A DNA stretch of 64,000 nucleotides, taken from positions 434,001-498,000 of the forward strand of contig NZ_JAHXGQ010000003.1 of the NCBI RefSeq assembly GCF_019375475.1, given 5' to 3'. Both the position numbers and the translations under genes were made by a program. The notes below the pieces were generated by a model. It was not told where the DNA came from. It worked only from the letters and a program-made list of their open reading frames with translations, and made no database searches. Positions 40,637 through 48,827 of the stretch are shown in pieces. Origin of the DNA: Saccharothrix obliqua. Lineage in GTDB: Bacteria > Actinomycetota > Actinomycetes > Mycobacteriales > Pseudonocardiaceae. Position 1 is the stretch's first letter, and each line of letters opens with the position of its first letter.

Positions 40637-42315
40637 TTGCCACCGATTTGGAACGGCCGCTGGTAGTGGTGCGCGGCCTGACCGTCCGGTTCGGTGGACC
40701 ACCGGTGGTGCGCGGTGTCGACCTGACTCTGCACCGCGGCGAACGTTTGGCACTGGTTGGCGAGTCGGGGTCGGGCAAGAGCGTCACCGCGCGCTGCCTG
40801 CTCGGCTTAGCCGGCGACGGTGCCCTGGTCACTGTCGACCGACTGGAGTTCGCGGGCCGGGACCTCAGCGGGATCACCGAGAAGCAGTGGCACGAGCTAC
40901 GCGGTGCCCGCGTCGGGCTGGTGCCCCAGGACGCGCTGTCCGCCCTGGATCCGTTGCGCCGCGTCGGACAGGAAGTAGGTGAGGTGCTGGTCAACCACGG
41001 CATTGCCACCCGCAGCGAGGCCCTGCGGCGGGCCGCAGTCGTATTGGAGGAGGCGGGTATCCCCGATGGGGCTGCTGCGGCGCGCCGCTATCCACACCAG
41101 CTCTCGGGCGGTCTGCGTCAACGCGCGCTCGTCGCCTCGGCTGTCGCCGCCCTCCCGGATGTCCTGGTCGCCGACGAGCCCACGGCCGCCCTCGACGCCG
41201 AAGTGCGTGCGCGAGTGCTGGACCTACTGTCCGGGCTGGCGGCCAGGGGCACCGCGTTGTTGCTGATCAGCCACGACCTCGCGGCGGTGGCTGACATCGC
41301 CGACCGCGTCGTGGTGATGCACGAAGGCGAAGTGGTCGAAGAGGGCCGAGTCGACCGCGTCCTCGGCGCGCCTGAGCACCCCTACACCCGGAAGCTACTG
41401 GCGGCCGCACCCAGTGCTGCGACTTCGCGTGGCATCGCGTCGGATCGCGTCGTGCTAGAGGTCCAAGGGGTGCGGAAAGTCTTCACGGATGCGGACGGCG
41501 CGCCGCATATCGCCGTGGACGACGTGTCGTTCCGAGTGCACGCCGGTGAAGTGCTCGGCCTTGTCGGCGGTTCCGGATCAGGCAAGACCACGGTGGCCAG
41601 TGTGGTGATGGGCCTGCTGAACCCAGATGGTGGCGATGTCCGGTTGCTCGGTGAGCCGTGGTCGAAACGGTCGGAGCGAGAGCGACGGCGGGTGCGCGGC
41701 AGCATCCAGCTCGTTCAGCAGGACGCTCTAGGCTCGTTCGACCCGCGATGGCCCGTGCACCGAATACTCGGTGAGGCGTTTGGTGCCACCGACCGACGCG
41801 GGCTGGCGGTACGCCAGCGTGACCTGACACGGTTGCTCGACCTGGTGGGTCTGCCAGAATCGCTGCTGGACAGGCATCCGTTGGCGTTGTCCGGCGGACA
41901 ACGCCAACGGGTGGCCATCGCCCGAGCCTTGGCCCGGGAACCCGAGGTGGTCGTGTGCGACGAGCCGGTGTCAGCGCTCGACGCCTCGACCCAAGCACAG
42001 GTTCTGGACCTGTTCCTCGAGATCCGCGACCGATTGGGCGTGGCACTGGTTGTCATCTCCCATGACTTGGCCATGGTGCGTGCCATCGCGGACACCGTGG
42101 TCGTGATGCGTGCCGGGCGGGTCGTCGAATCCGGCCCGGCCGGTACCGTGCTGGGATTCCCAGAGCATCCCTACACCCGGGCTCTTCTCGCTGCGGCACC
42201 GCGACAGCACATCGCCGCACCATCCGCCCTGCGTACCACCTCCGCGGGTGTGGTACGACCGCTGCCCGGTGACGTGCCTCCGGAACCCGGACGGGGGTCA
42301 GACGTGGGGTATTGA
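40633..42315 (+). CDS. ABC transporter ATPase, fused DppD-DppF type (AbyF4-like)
   Basis: 560 residues with two full nucleotide-binding domains. First: Walker A GESGSGKSVT (~45), signature LSGGLRQRAL, Walker B VLVADEPTAALD. Second: Walker A GGSGSGKTTVA (~315), signature LSGGQRQRVAIARAL, Walker B VVVCDEPVSALD. Each half ends in the oligopeptide-transporter motif EHPYTR (residues ~253 and ~512). The first-half signature has Leu for Gln (GGLRQ), a common variant. GTG 40633 overlaps the permease stop. It completes the oligopeptide-type importer and is the last gene of the cluster-linked operon. Confidence 0.93.
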   Translation: MIATDLERPLVVVRGLTVRFGGPPVVRGVDLTLHRGERLALVGESGSGKSVTARCLLGLAGDGALVTVDRLEFAGRDLSGITEKQWHELRGARVGLVPQDALSALDPLRRVGQEVGEVLVNHGIATRSEALRRAAVVLEEAGIPDGAAAARRYPHQLSGGLRQRALVASAVAALPDVLVADEPTAALDAEVRARVLDLLSGLAARGTALLLISHDLAAVADIADRVVVMHEGEVVEEGRVDRVLGAPEHPYTRKLLAAAPSAATSRGIASDRVVLEVQGVRKVFTDADGAPHIAVDDVSFRVHAGEVLGLVGGSGSGKTTVASVVMGLLNPDGGDVRLLGEPWSKRSERERRRVRGSIQLVQQDALGSFDPRWPVHRILGEAFGATDRRGLAVRQRDLTRLLDLVGLPESLLDRHPLALSGGQRQRVAIARALAREPEVVVCDEPVSALDASTQAQVLDLFLEIRDRLGVALVVISHDLAMVRAIADTVVVMRAGRVVESGPAGTVLGFPEHPYTRALLAAAPRQHIAAPSALRTTSAGVVRPLPGDVPPEPGRGSDVGY

Positions 42316-42397
42316 GGTGGCCGTGGCCTCTTGGCACTCCGATCTGAGCGGTCAATCGGCCTGCGGTGAGCGTAGCTATGGGATCGGCGTGAGTTGA

Positions 42398-42431
42398 CCG
42401 GCCACTGGAGATTGATGGGTTTGGTGGCCGG
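42398..42431. terminator. Weak hairpin between convergent genes
   Basis: Arms CCGGCCAC and GTGGCCGG pair perfectly across an 18-base loop in the 137-base gap between the ATPase stop and the inhibitor stop. Position suggests termination of the ABC operon, but the long loop makes this uncertain. Confidence 0.35.
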
Positions 42432-42452
42432 CAGGTGGATGGCGTTGCCGGG

Positions 42453-42839
42453 TTAGCAAGAAGTCCAGCGGTGTCGGCTCGCGGCATTGTCCCAACCCAC
42501 TTTGGTCAGGTTGCTCATGTATACACCACGATGGACGCAGCGGTTTCCTTCATCCTTGTCGACGTGGCGGTATACGCGGACGTCAGGGTAGCTGCCGGCG
42601 TTGCCGCGATTATGCCACGAGGATGCGGCGTCGTTGGCGTCCATGCCGTTGTTAACGTCATCTCCGTAGTTGTTGTCGTCGCCCGACCAAGTCCAGGAAC
42701 GCCCCTTCTTGTCGTCATGTTCCCAGATGCAGAAATCGCCCTGATCGCAGTTCGGGTCCGATGCTGCCGCCGATGGTACGGCCACGACGATGCTCGCGCA
42801 GGTGGTGACGGCCATGACCACGGCCCGCATGATGTGCAT
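42453..42839 (-). CDS. Secreted peptidase-inhibitor family I36-like protein
   Basis: 128 residues. A Sec signal (MHIMRAVVMAVTTCASIV, cleavage near AAA-SDP at ~27) is followed by a small Cys-containing domain with CDQGDFCIWEHDD, the I36 (SMPI-like) opening motif, further aromatic positions, and a C-terminal Cys. ATG 42839 follows AGGAGA at 7 bases. Members are secreted small beta proteins, some of which inhibit metalloproteinases. It has no evident link with the polyketide cluster. Confidence 0.82.
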   Translation of the reverse strand: MHIMRAVVMAVTTCASIVVAVPSAAASDPNCDQGDFCIWEHDDKKGRSWTWSGDDNNYGDDVNNGMDANDAASSWHNRGNAGSYPDVRVYRHVDKDEGNRCVHRGVYMSNLTKVGWDNAASRHRWTSC

Positions 42840-42909
42840 GGTGTTCTCCTATCTTGTGAATTCCGCATGTGTGGATGCGCTCGTTCTGTCAAGGGGGCGG
42901 CATGGCTGA

Positions 42910-43764
42910 TCAGAGCGTGGCTAGTGCCGCGTACTGGAGGCGGCGCAGTTCCGCGACCGCGCGTTGGTAGGGGCGGCGTACCTCATAGGTCAATTCGACC
43001 TCCACGGTCCGGACCAGGACACCCACGTTGTGCTGGAGGGCGCAGCGTGCCTCCACACTGGCCAACTGCTTGTCGTGCTGGTCGGCGGTTCGGGCATCCA
43101 TGGTCGACCAAGTGCGGGAGGCGGTGTTGCGCAGCTCGACGGGGCTGTCAACTGGCTGTCCATGGGCCCGGGCACACCGCGACCACGCCATTACCGCTGC
43201 GGTGTAGCGAGGATCGCGTCGTAGATCCGTCTCGTCCGCGACCGGGAGGTTGGACACTGTCTGCTGTGCCCACAGCCAGCGACCCAGGTCCCCGTACAGG
43301 GTGACTCGGGCCTGCGACAGGCAGCCGAGGTTACTTGTGGTTACCTGTGTGCCGTCGGGAAGTCTCGCCGTGACGCCGGTCGGGGCGGGGCCGAGCAACG
43401 CCGCTGTACGGGCCGACGTGGGGGTGGACGTCTGCTCTGCTCGTGCGGCGGCTACCCGCGCGGGGTTCGCCGCTCCGTATCCGTAACGATTCGCCCATTG
43501 TGCGTCGTCGAGCACCAGGCGGAACCGGGTCGCCGCGTACCTCTGGTAACCCGTTCCCGGCTGGGGTGTGTAGTGGTGGCCGGCGGCGGCCATGCAGTCG
43601 CGAACCAGGTGTTCCTCCGCCATGTGCAGCGCCTCCAGGTTCTCTGCCGATGGCTCCCAGCCTGCGGGTGGGCCGCCGGTCTCGTGGCCGCATCCGGACG
43701 CGGTGAGCATCATCGTCAGCCCCGCCGCGGCCAGTAGCCCGGTTCGCCACCGCATCGCCCTCAC
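42910..43764 (-). CDS. Putative lipoprotein of unknown function
   Basis: 284 residues. The signal sequence (GLLAAAGLTMMLTASGC) ends in a lipobox with Cys ~25, so it should be anchored to the outer face of the membrane. The mature part is mostly helical and hydrophilic, with Cys pairs around NLGCLSQ and WSRCARAH, WSTMDARTADQHDKQL in the second half, and EARCALQ. I do not recognise a functional domain; similar short lipoproteins are common in streptomycete and pseudonocardial genomes. Starts at 43764 and 43755 are both possible. Confidence 0.75.
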   Translation of the reverse strand: MRAMRWRTGLLAAAGLTMMLTASGCGHETGGPPAGWEPSAENLEALHMAEEHLVRDCMAAAGHHYTPQPGTGYQRYAATRFRLVLDDAQWANRYGYGAANPARVAAARAEQTSTPTSARTAALLGPAPTGVTARLPDGTQVTTSNLGCLSQARVTLYGDLGRWLWAQQTVSNLPVADETDLRRDPRYTAAVMAWSRCARAHGQPVDSPVELRNTASRTWSTMDARTADQHDKQLASVEARCALQHNVGVLVRTVEVELTYEVRRPYQRAVAELRRLQYAALATL

Positions 43765-43911
43765 CTCCGTCTGTGGTCATCTGTGGCCGATACGAGACGA
43801 CCACGGACGCGGAATCGCCTCAAGAGGTGAACCGTGACTCGTGTGTCGCCGACATGTCCCCGACAACGCTTCTACGCTTGGTATGCGCATTGCTACAGGA
43901 GGTGAGGCCCG

Positions 43912-44886
43912 GTGGTCAGGTCATCCTGGGACGAGACGCCCGAGTCCGTCGTGTCGGCGGCGGAACTGGGGCTGCTGCTGCGTCGTGTGAGAGGCGAGCG
44001 GACACAGCAAAGCGTCGCCAACGGTGCCAAGCGCCATCACTACTACCTGCACCGCCCGACCTTGTCAGCGATCGAATGCGGGCATCGGCTGCCCACGGCG
44101 AACGAACTACGCGGCATCCTGTACGGATGCGGTCAGCCCGACCTGCATGAGCGGCTGGAGCGGGCTAGACAACGCCTGATCGACGCACGCTCGGCCTCCA
44201 CTGCCAGACCGTTGCCCTCTTCACGGGAGATGGAGGGCACCGTCGCCGATCGTCAAAGCGCCACCGAGTTCCGTGGAGTAACCGAGTCCTCCGCCGGGAT
44301 GGTGGGCCGCGATCGATCCGGCGAGGTTCCGACACGACGATGGCTCGGGGTCGCCTGCGTTACCGCTGTGACATTGGTGGCATCGGCCGCAGGCGGACTG
44401 GTCGGCGACTCCGCTCGGGTTGGTGTGCCCTCGCCGGTTCCCCCTGCCCCGGTCGTAAGAGTGGACGCCGTACGCGACCACCACTTGTGCGCCGAGGCCC
44501 TTCCCCCCGCCAGGGACGGTGTCGTCCTGGCGTGGGCACTGGGACCGGACGATGCCATCACCCCGGACCGACGGGTGGAAGTTCATGCCGCCCGGACTCC
44601 GGAGGGAGGATGGATTGCCTGGACGCACCTCGCGCGCCCAGCGTCCAGCGTGGACCGGTTCTGGATGGATTGGAGCTACCGCGGTGACCCTCCCGGCCGC
44701 AGCCAGTGGCGGCAGTGCGGACCGCATGCGATCAGCGGTGGTCCGGACAGTCCCGCAGTGCGCGGTGTGGACAGTGAGGGCAAGGCGCGGTGGGTGCGGG
44801 CATGTGGACAGGCTCCACAGTGGGACCGGCCTCCGGCCAGTACGAAGAGTTCGTTCTGCACCAGCTGGGTGCCTATCAATCCCTGA
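43912..44886 (+). CDS. Helix-turn-helix protein with single membrane span
   Basis: 324 residues. GTG 43912 is preceded by AGGAGGTGAGG. The N-terminal ~70 residues look like an XRE-type HTH (AAELGLLLRRVRGERTQQSV, then LSAIECGHRLPTANEL). A single hydrophobic span lies at ~145-165 (WLGVACVTAVTLVASAAGGL), with an extracytoplasmic tail of ~155 residues carrying Cys residues (HHLCAEALP, WRQCGPH, VRACGQ, SSFCTSW). This resembles cytoplasmic-HTH plus exported-sensor proteins that may link outside conditions to transcription; the ligand and targets are unknown. Confidence 0.8.
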   Translation: MVRSSWDETPESVVSAAELGLLLRRVRGERTQQSVANGAKRHHYYLHRPTLSAIECGHRLPTANELRGILYGCGQPDLHERLERARQRLIDARSASTARPLPSSREMEGTVADRQSATEFRGVTESSAGMVGRDRSGEVPTRRWLGVACVTAVTLVASAAGGLVGDSARVGVPSPVPPAPVVRVDAVRDHHLCAEALPPARDGVVLAWALGPDDAITPDRRVEVHAARTPEGGWIAWTHLARPASSVDRFWMDWSYRGDPPGRSQWRQCGPHAISGGPDSPAVRGVDSEGKARWVRACGQAPQWDRPPASTKSSFCTSWVPINP

Positions 44887-45332
44887 GTTGTGCCCAACGT
44901 AAAAACGTCGGTTCATAAAGAACCCGCTCAGTCGCCCCGGCGCGTCATGGCCAATGTCGACCTCGATAGCGCCGAAGAAGTTGATGTCCTTGATGTGGGG
45001 GAACCCGGGTCGGGACCTCATTGTCCGCATGGCGGTCGGTGCGATACATCGGGCGTTATTCGCTGGAATGATGTCCCGTCTATCACCACCTTTCGGCGAC
45101 TGTGCTTGTCGGTCGCCGTGTAGTGCGGGCAGTCGGTAGAAGCCGCGGTCGTGAGCGCCTGCGACAACTATGCCACCCACAATATCGCGAGACGCAGAGT
45201 CGTACGATGAGGTGATCTGCGGCCAGGCCGTCGACTGGGCGATGGAGGCGCCGGTGGGCGGGTCGCGGACCTGGGACTGTGATAGGTGCTCAGACCGTTG
45301 TGGGTGAGCCCGTTGAGGGCCTGTGACGGCAC
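44887..45332. other. Gap between convergent genes, no supported gene
   Basis: 446 bases between the HTH membrane protein and the FAD monooxygenase. Short open frames exist on both strands, but none has a convincing start, ribosome site or recognisable motif. No strong hairpin was seen. Confidence 0.5.
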
Positions 45333-46730
45333 TCAGGCCAGGGGCAGTTCCGCCATGGCGTCCGCCAGTTGCTCGGCAGTATCCCCGGCAGCCCACACGT
45401 GGCCGTCCGGGCGCAACAGCACGACGGTCGTGGACCAAGGCAGCTCGGTCTCGTACAGCTGGAGGTCCGCGTTCGTGGCGAGTTCCTTCAACGCCGGATC
45501 GGTTTCCCGAGCCAGCAACACCGGGCGGCCCGCGCGCAACAGGTGAAGCTGCTCGCGAGTGGCCGGGAAGCGTTGGCCTGCAAGGGGATGGGTGCCCGGG
45601 TAACGCACGTCCAGCGCGGTCAGCGTGTTGGCCAACGCGGTCGCCACGTCGGGATGGGCGCGCAGCAGGTCCGCCATGAACCGGCGCAGGGACCGGCCTT
45701 CCTCGGTGGTGGCGGTGATCAGGGCGGTCTGGGCCTTGGTGTGCTCGCCCAGGGCAACGCCGACGGGGTGGCGTTCCGGGTGGTAGGTGTCGAGCAGGGC
45801 CGCGTCCGCCCGGCCCTGCTGGACCGCGGCCAGCTTCCAGCCGAGGTTCATCGCGTCCTGGAGGCCCACGTTCAGCCCGACGCCGCCTGCCGGGAAGTGC
45901 ATGTGCGCGGCGTCGCCCGCCAGGAACACCCGACCCTTCCGGTATTCCGCCGCGAGCCGGGTGGCGTTGCCGAAGCGGGACAACCACACGGGGGAGTGCG
46001 GGCCGAAGTCCGTGCCCGCGATCCGCTTCACCGTGTCTCGCAAGGATTCCAGGGTCGGAGCGGGGTCTGTCGGGGCGTACCCGGTGACGCGGTGAAGTCC
46101 GCCGGGGAGCGGGACCACGATCAGCGCGCCGTGCTCGTTGTGCCAGAAACCCAGCCGCTCCGGTGGGTTGGCCAGCTCGACGTCGCCGAGGTAGCCGAAG
46201 ACCGTCGAATCGGTGCCGGGGAAGTCGATGCCCGCCGCCTGGCGCACGGTGCTGCCCGCGCCGTCCGCCCCGACCACGTGGTCCGCGGTGATGTCGTGCT
46301 CACCGTCCGGCCCGTCGACCCGCAGCGTCACACCCTGTTCGTCCTGGCGCAGCCCGGAAACCCGGTACCCGCGCCGGATCACCACCCCGAGGGCCAGGGC
46401 GTGCTGTTCGAGCAGTTCCTCGGTGCGCAGTTGCGGGTGCGCGAGCATGAACGGAAAAGGTGTGTCCAGGTCCCGGAAGTCCAGGCGGGTGGGCAGCATC
46501 CCGAAGTGGCCGTCCGGCACGGCCAGCCCGCCGTCCAGGAAAGCCATTTCCTGCCCGCGCATCGCCAGCACCTCGATCGTGCGCGGGTGGACGGCCAACG
46601 CCTTCGAGTGCGGACTGCGCTGCTCGGCTCGTTCCAGGACCAGCGGTCGCCCGCCGCCCAGCGCCAACTCGGCCGCCACCCACAGCCCGACCGGGCCCGC
46701 GCCGACAACGATAGTGTCGTGTGCGTTCAT
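45333..46730 (-). CDS. FAD-dependent aromatic/antibiotic monooxygenase (PHBH fold)
   Basis: 465 residues from ATG 46730. FAD-binding GxGxxG in VVGAGPVGLWVAAELA (~7-22), the DG motif VVGADGAGSTVR (~150) and the GD motif VFLAGDAAHMHFPAGGVGLN (~275), then a thioredoxin-like C-terminal domain (DLQLYE...VLLRPDGHVWAAG). This is the family of phenol hydroxylases, polyketide hydroxylases and rifampicin monooxygenase. It is divergent from an HxlR regulator across a 58-base gap with a palindrome, so it is probably induced by a substrate, as in detoxification. It sits outside the polyketide operons. Confidence 0.93.
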   Translation of the reverse strand: MNAHDTIVVGAGPVGLWVAAELALGGGRPLVLERAEQRSPHSKALAVHPRTIEVLAMRGQEMAFLDGGLAVPDGHFGMLPTRLDFRDLDTPFPFMLAHPQLRTEELLEQHALALGVVIRRGYRVSGLRQDEQGVTLRVDGPDGEHDITADHVVGADGAGSTVRQAAGIDFPGTDSTVFGYLGDVELANPPERLGFWHNEHGALIVVPLPGGLHRVTGYAPTDPAPTLESLRDTVKRIAGTDFGPHSPVWLSRFGNATRLAAEYRKGRVFLAGDAAHMHFPAGGVGLNVGLQDAMNLGWKLAAVQQGRADAALLDTYHPERHPVGVALGEHTKAQTALITATTEEGRSLRRFMADLLRAHPDVATALANTLTALDVRYPGTHPLAGQRFPATREQLHLLRAGRPVLLARETDPALKELATNADLQLYETELPWSTTVVLLRPDGHVWAAGDTAEQLADAMAELPLA

Positions 46731-46755
46731 GGTGTTCGCTCTCTCTATTGGCGTT

Positions 46756-46769
46756 ACATACTGGTATGT
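46756..46769. promoter_or_regulatory. Palindromic operator in the HxlR/monooxygenase divergent promoter
   Basis: Perfect inverted repeat ACATAC-TG-GTATGT centred in the 58-base gap between the two divergent starts. Position and AT-richness suit an HxlR dimer that would control both genes. Confidence 0.65.
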
Positions 46770-46788
46770 GCACTTAGGAGTAGTCGAG

Positions 46789-47238
46789 ATGACGTCATCG
46801 CAGATCAGTGGTCCGTGCCAGGCATGGCCGGAGGACAGCGCTTTCATCCGCGAGGTGCTCGACCGCATCGGCGACAAGTGGACGGTGTTGACCATCGGCA
46901 CCCTGAGCACCGGCCCGCTGCGTTACTCCGACTTGCGGGCGAGCATCCCGGGGATCTCGCAGCGGATGCTGACCCAGACGCTCAAACACCTCGAACGCGA
47001 CGGCCTGATCACCCGAACCTCATACCCCGAAGTCCCACCGCGAGTGGAGTACGACCTGACCGACCTGGGCCGGTCGCTGGTCAACGCGGTGACGGCGATG
47101 GCCGGGTGGGCTGCCACCCACCACAGCGAAATCGCCCGCAACCGGGCTGCCAGCGAGCAAACCGGAGTCGGCCGAGCCAAGGCCGCGGGGTCAGTGCGTC
47201 AGCAGGCTGAGGTGTCAGCGGCACTCACCAATCGGTAG
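46789..47238 (+). CDS. HxlR-family winged-helix regulator
   Basis: 149 residues. CQAWPEDSAFIREVLDRIG gives the redox-capable N-terminal Cys and first helix, DKWTVLTIGTLSTGPLRYSD the family core, and ISQRMLTQTLKHLERDGLI the recognition helix, followed by the wing PRVEYDLTDLG. ATG 46789 follows TAGGAG at 8 bases. HxlR proteins respond to reactive aldehydes, quinones or oxidants; the adjoining divergent monooxygenase is the obvious target. Confidence 0.93.
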   Translation: MTSSQISGPCQAWPEDSAFIREVLDRIGDKWTVLTIGTLSTGPLRYSDLRASIPGISQRMLTQTLKHLERDGLITRTSYPEVPPRVEYDLTDLGRSLVNAVTAMAGWAATHHSEIARNRAASEQTGVGRAKAAGSVRQQAEVSAALTNR

Positions 47239-47480
47239 CGCCGCCCACACCGCCCGCGCTGCGGGACCGGGGTTTGAAGCTCAACCATCTTCACCACCTC
47301 ACCAGTGCGTAACGCCATCATGGGCGAGTCGGAGAGGGTCTACAAAAGGCACTTCCAAGTGCGTGAGCACTGTCGGGACCCTCATCCCCGATGAGTCCCG
47401 TAGGCGGCGAGGGCCGGTCCGGGTTCCGGCGGACGGCCTCGGTCGTGGAGTGCGTCGGTGCTCCGGCATTCTGTACCACC

Positions 47481-48047
47481 ATGGGAAAGCTGACCTACGG
47501 CATGAACGTCTCGGTGGACGGCTACACCGCCGACGCGAACGGCGACCTCGGCTGGAGCACGCCGGACGACGAACTGCACCAGTATTGGAACGACCGCACC
47601 GCGCAGGTCGCGCTGTCGCTGTACGGGCGCAAGCTCTACGAGCTGATGGCGGCCCACTGGCCGACCGCCGGCCAGGCGCCCGACGTGCCCCCGGTGGAGG
47701 CCGAGTACGCCCGGCTGTGGCTCGCGATGCCGAAAGTGGTGTTCTCCCGAACCCTCGAATCGGTCGACTGGAACTCCAGGCTGGAGCGAGGTGACGTGGT
47801 CGAGGTCGCCAGGCGGCTCAAGGCCGAGACCGACGGCCTGATGGAAGTGGCCGGTGCGACGCTCGCCGCGCCCCTCGTCCGCGCGGGCCTCGTGGACGAG
47901 TTCCACGTGCTGGTCACACCGGCCGCGATCGGTGGCGGCACACCGTTCTTCCCGTCACTGGACGCGTGGCTGAAGCTGGAGTTGCTGGAGAACCGCACCT
48001 TCGCGTCGGGCGCGGTCCTCCTCCGCTACAAGCCCGTCCTCGGCTAG
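47481..48047 (+). CDS. Dihydrofolate reductase-like (RibD C-terminal domain) protein
   Basis: 188 residues. GKLTYGMNVSVDGYTADANG is the RibD/DHFR-fold start used by many actinobacterial YyaP-type reductases; LYGRKLYELM (~48) and EVAGATLAAPLVRAGLVDEFHVLVTP (from ~118) form the nucleotide-binding and core strands. ATG 47481 is used because it matches the family N-terminus; no strong ribosome site is visible. These are NADPH-binding reductases of unknown substrate, often near regulators of the HxlR or ArsR type. Confidence 0.85.
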   Translation: MGKLTYGMNVSVDGYTADANGDLGWSTPDDELHQYWNDRTAQVALSLYGRKLYELMAAHWPTAGQAPDVPPVEAEYARLWLAMPKVVFSRTLESVDWNSRLERGDVVEVARRLKAETDGLMEVAGATLAAPLVRAGLVDEFHVLVTPAAIGGGTPFFPSLDAWLKLELLENRTFASGAVLLRYKPVLG

Positions 48048-48107
48048 CGGTCGATCCCGCTCGATCGACTCGCGACAGCGGGAACACGCCGCGGGCTGGT
48101 ATCAACG

Positions 48108-48500
48108 GTGGTCGTGACGAAGACCGCGTTACCTGAACTCCGGCCGATGTCGTGGTGGTGGGTGGTGCCCGCGCTGCTCGGCGTGGTGGCGATCGGGATC
48201 GGTGTCCAGATCTGGGCGCGCGGCTACGTCGGGGCGGCGGACCCCGCGTCGGTGCGGGTCGACGATCGCCGGCCCGATGGCGTTCGACGGCACGAAGGTC
48301 CGGGACAAGGTCAGCTTCGAGGGTGCGCGGTTCGGCGGTTGGGTCGCGGTCTCCGACCTGGAGACGACGTTGACGAGTTTCGGCGGCGCGACGTTCGAAG
48401 CGGGCATCCACATGGACGACTCGAAACCCGGTGCCGTGCTGGGCTTCGCCGGAGCGGAAGTACGCGGGAAGGCCGTGTTCCGGAAGTGCGTGGGAGTTGG
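48108..48500 (+). pseudogene. Remnant of a membrane-anchored protein, frameshifted
   Basis: From GTG 48108 one frame gives a single strong membrane span (SWWWVVPALLGVVAIGIGV) and then runs into improbable Arg-rich sequence near 48265. Directly after, another frame gives FDGTKVRDKVSFEGARFGG and a repeated F-x-G-A pattern (SFGGATFEAG) up to ~48490. The two parts read like one protein split by an indel. No family is recognised. The stretch from ~48500 to the next gene shows no supported gene. Confidence 0.4.
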
Positions 48501-48827
48501 TGTCCGGCGCGGTGAGCGCGCGTTCGGTGCCGACGAGCCCAGGGACGGTGAGCAGGGCCCAGATCATGAGGACCGCTTGCCCTGCCACACCAGCGGTGAG
48601 GTCACCGTCGACTGCGACACGCTCGCCGGCCGGGACCAACGCCTCGTGCTCTACAGCGCGCCGCCGGACTCTCCCGACTCTGAGGCCCCGGCCCTGCCGG
48701 GCCGCTGCGACACCGAGGGAAGCGCCGCGGCCGGTGCTCCCGGGAGCGGCTCGCCGCGTTCTCTTGACCCGGTGGGCGTCTACCGATATGCCTGTCCCCA
48801 GGGCAACCGGCTACGGGGGAGACGTCG

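Noticed and set aside
42453..42839. Small secreted protein considered as an AbyU-like cyclase because of size and beta content
   Set aside because: It has a clear signal peptide and I36-type Cys motif, which do not fit a cytoplasmic spirotetronate cyclase.
44221..45987. Long minus-strand open frame (588 codons) across the HTH membrane gene, the gap and the monooxygenase end
   Set aside because: Its translation is Arg/Pro/Gly-rich with no domain, it overlaps two well-supported genes on opposite strands, and it has no plausible start; it is a by-product of high GC.
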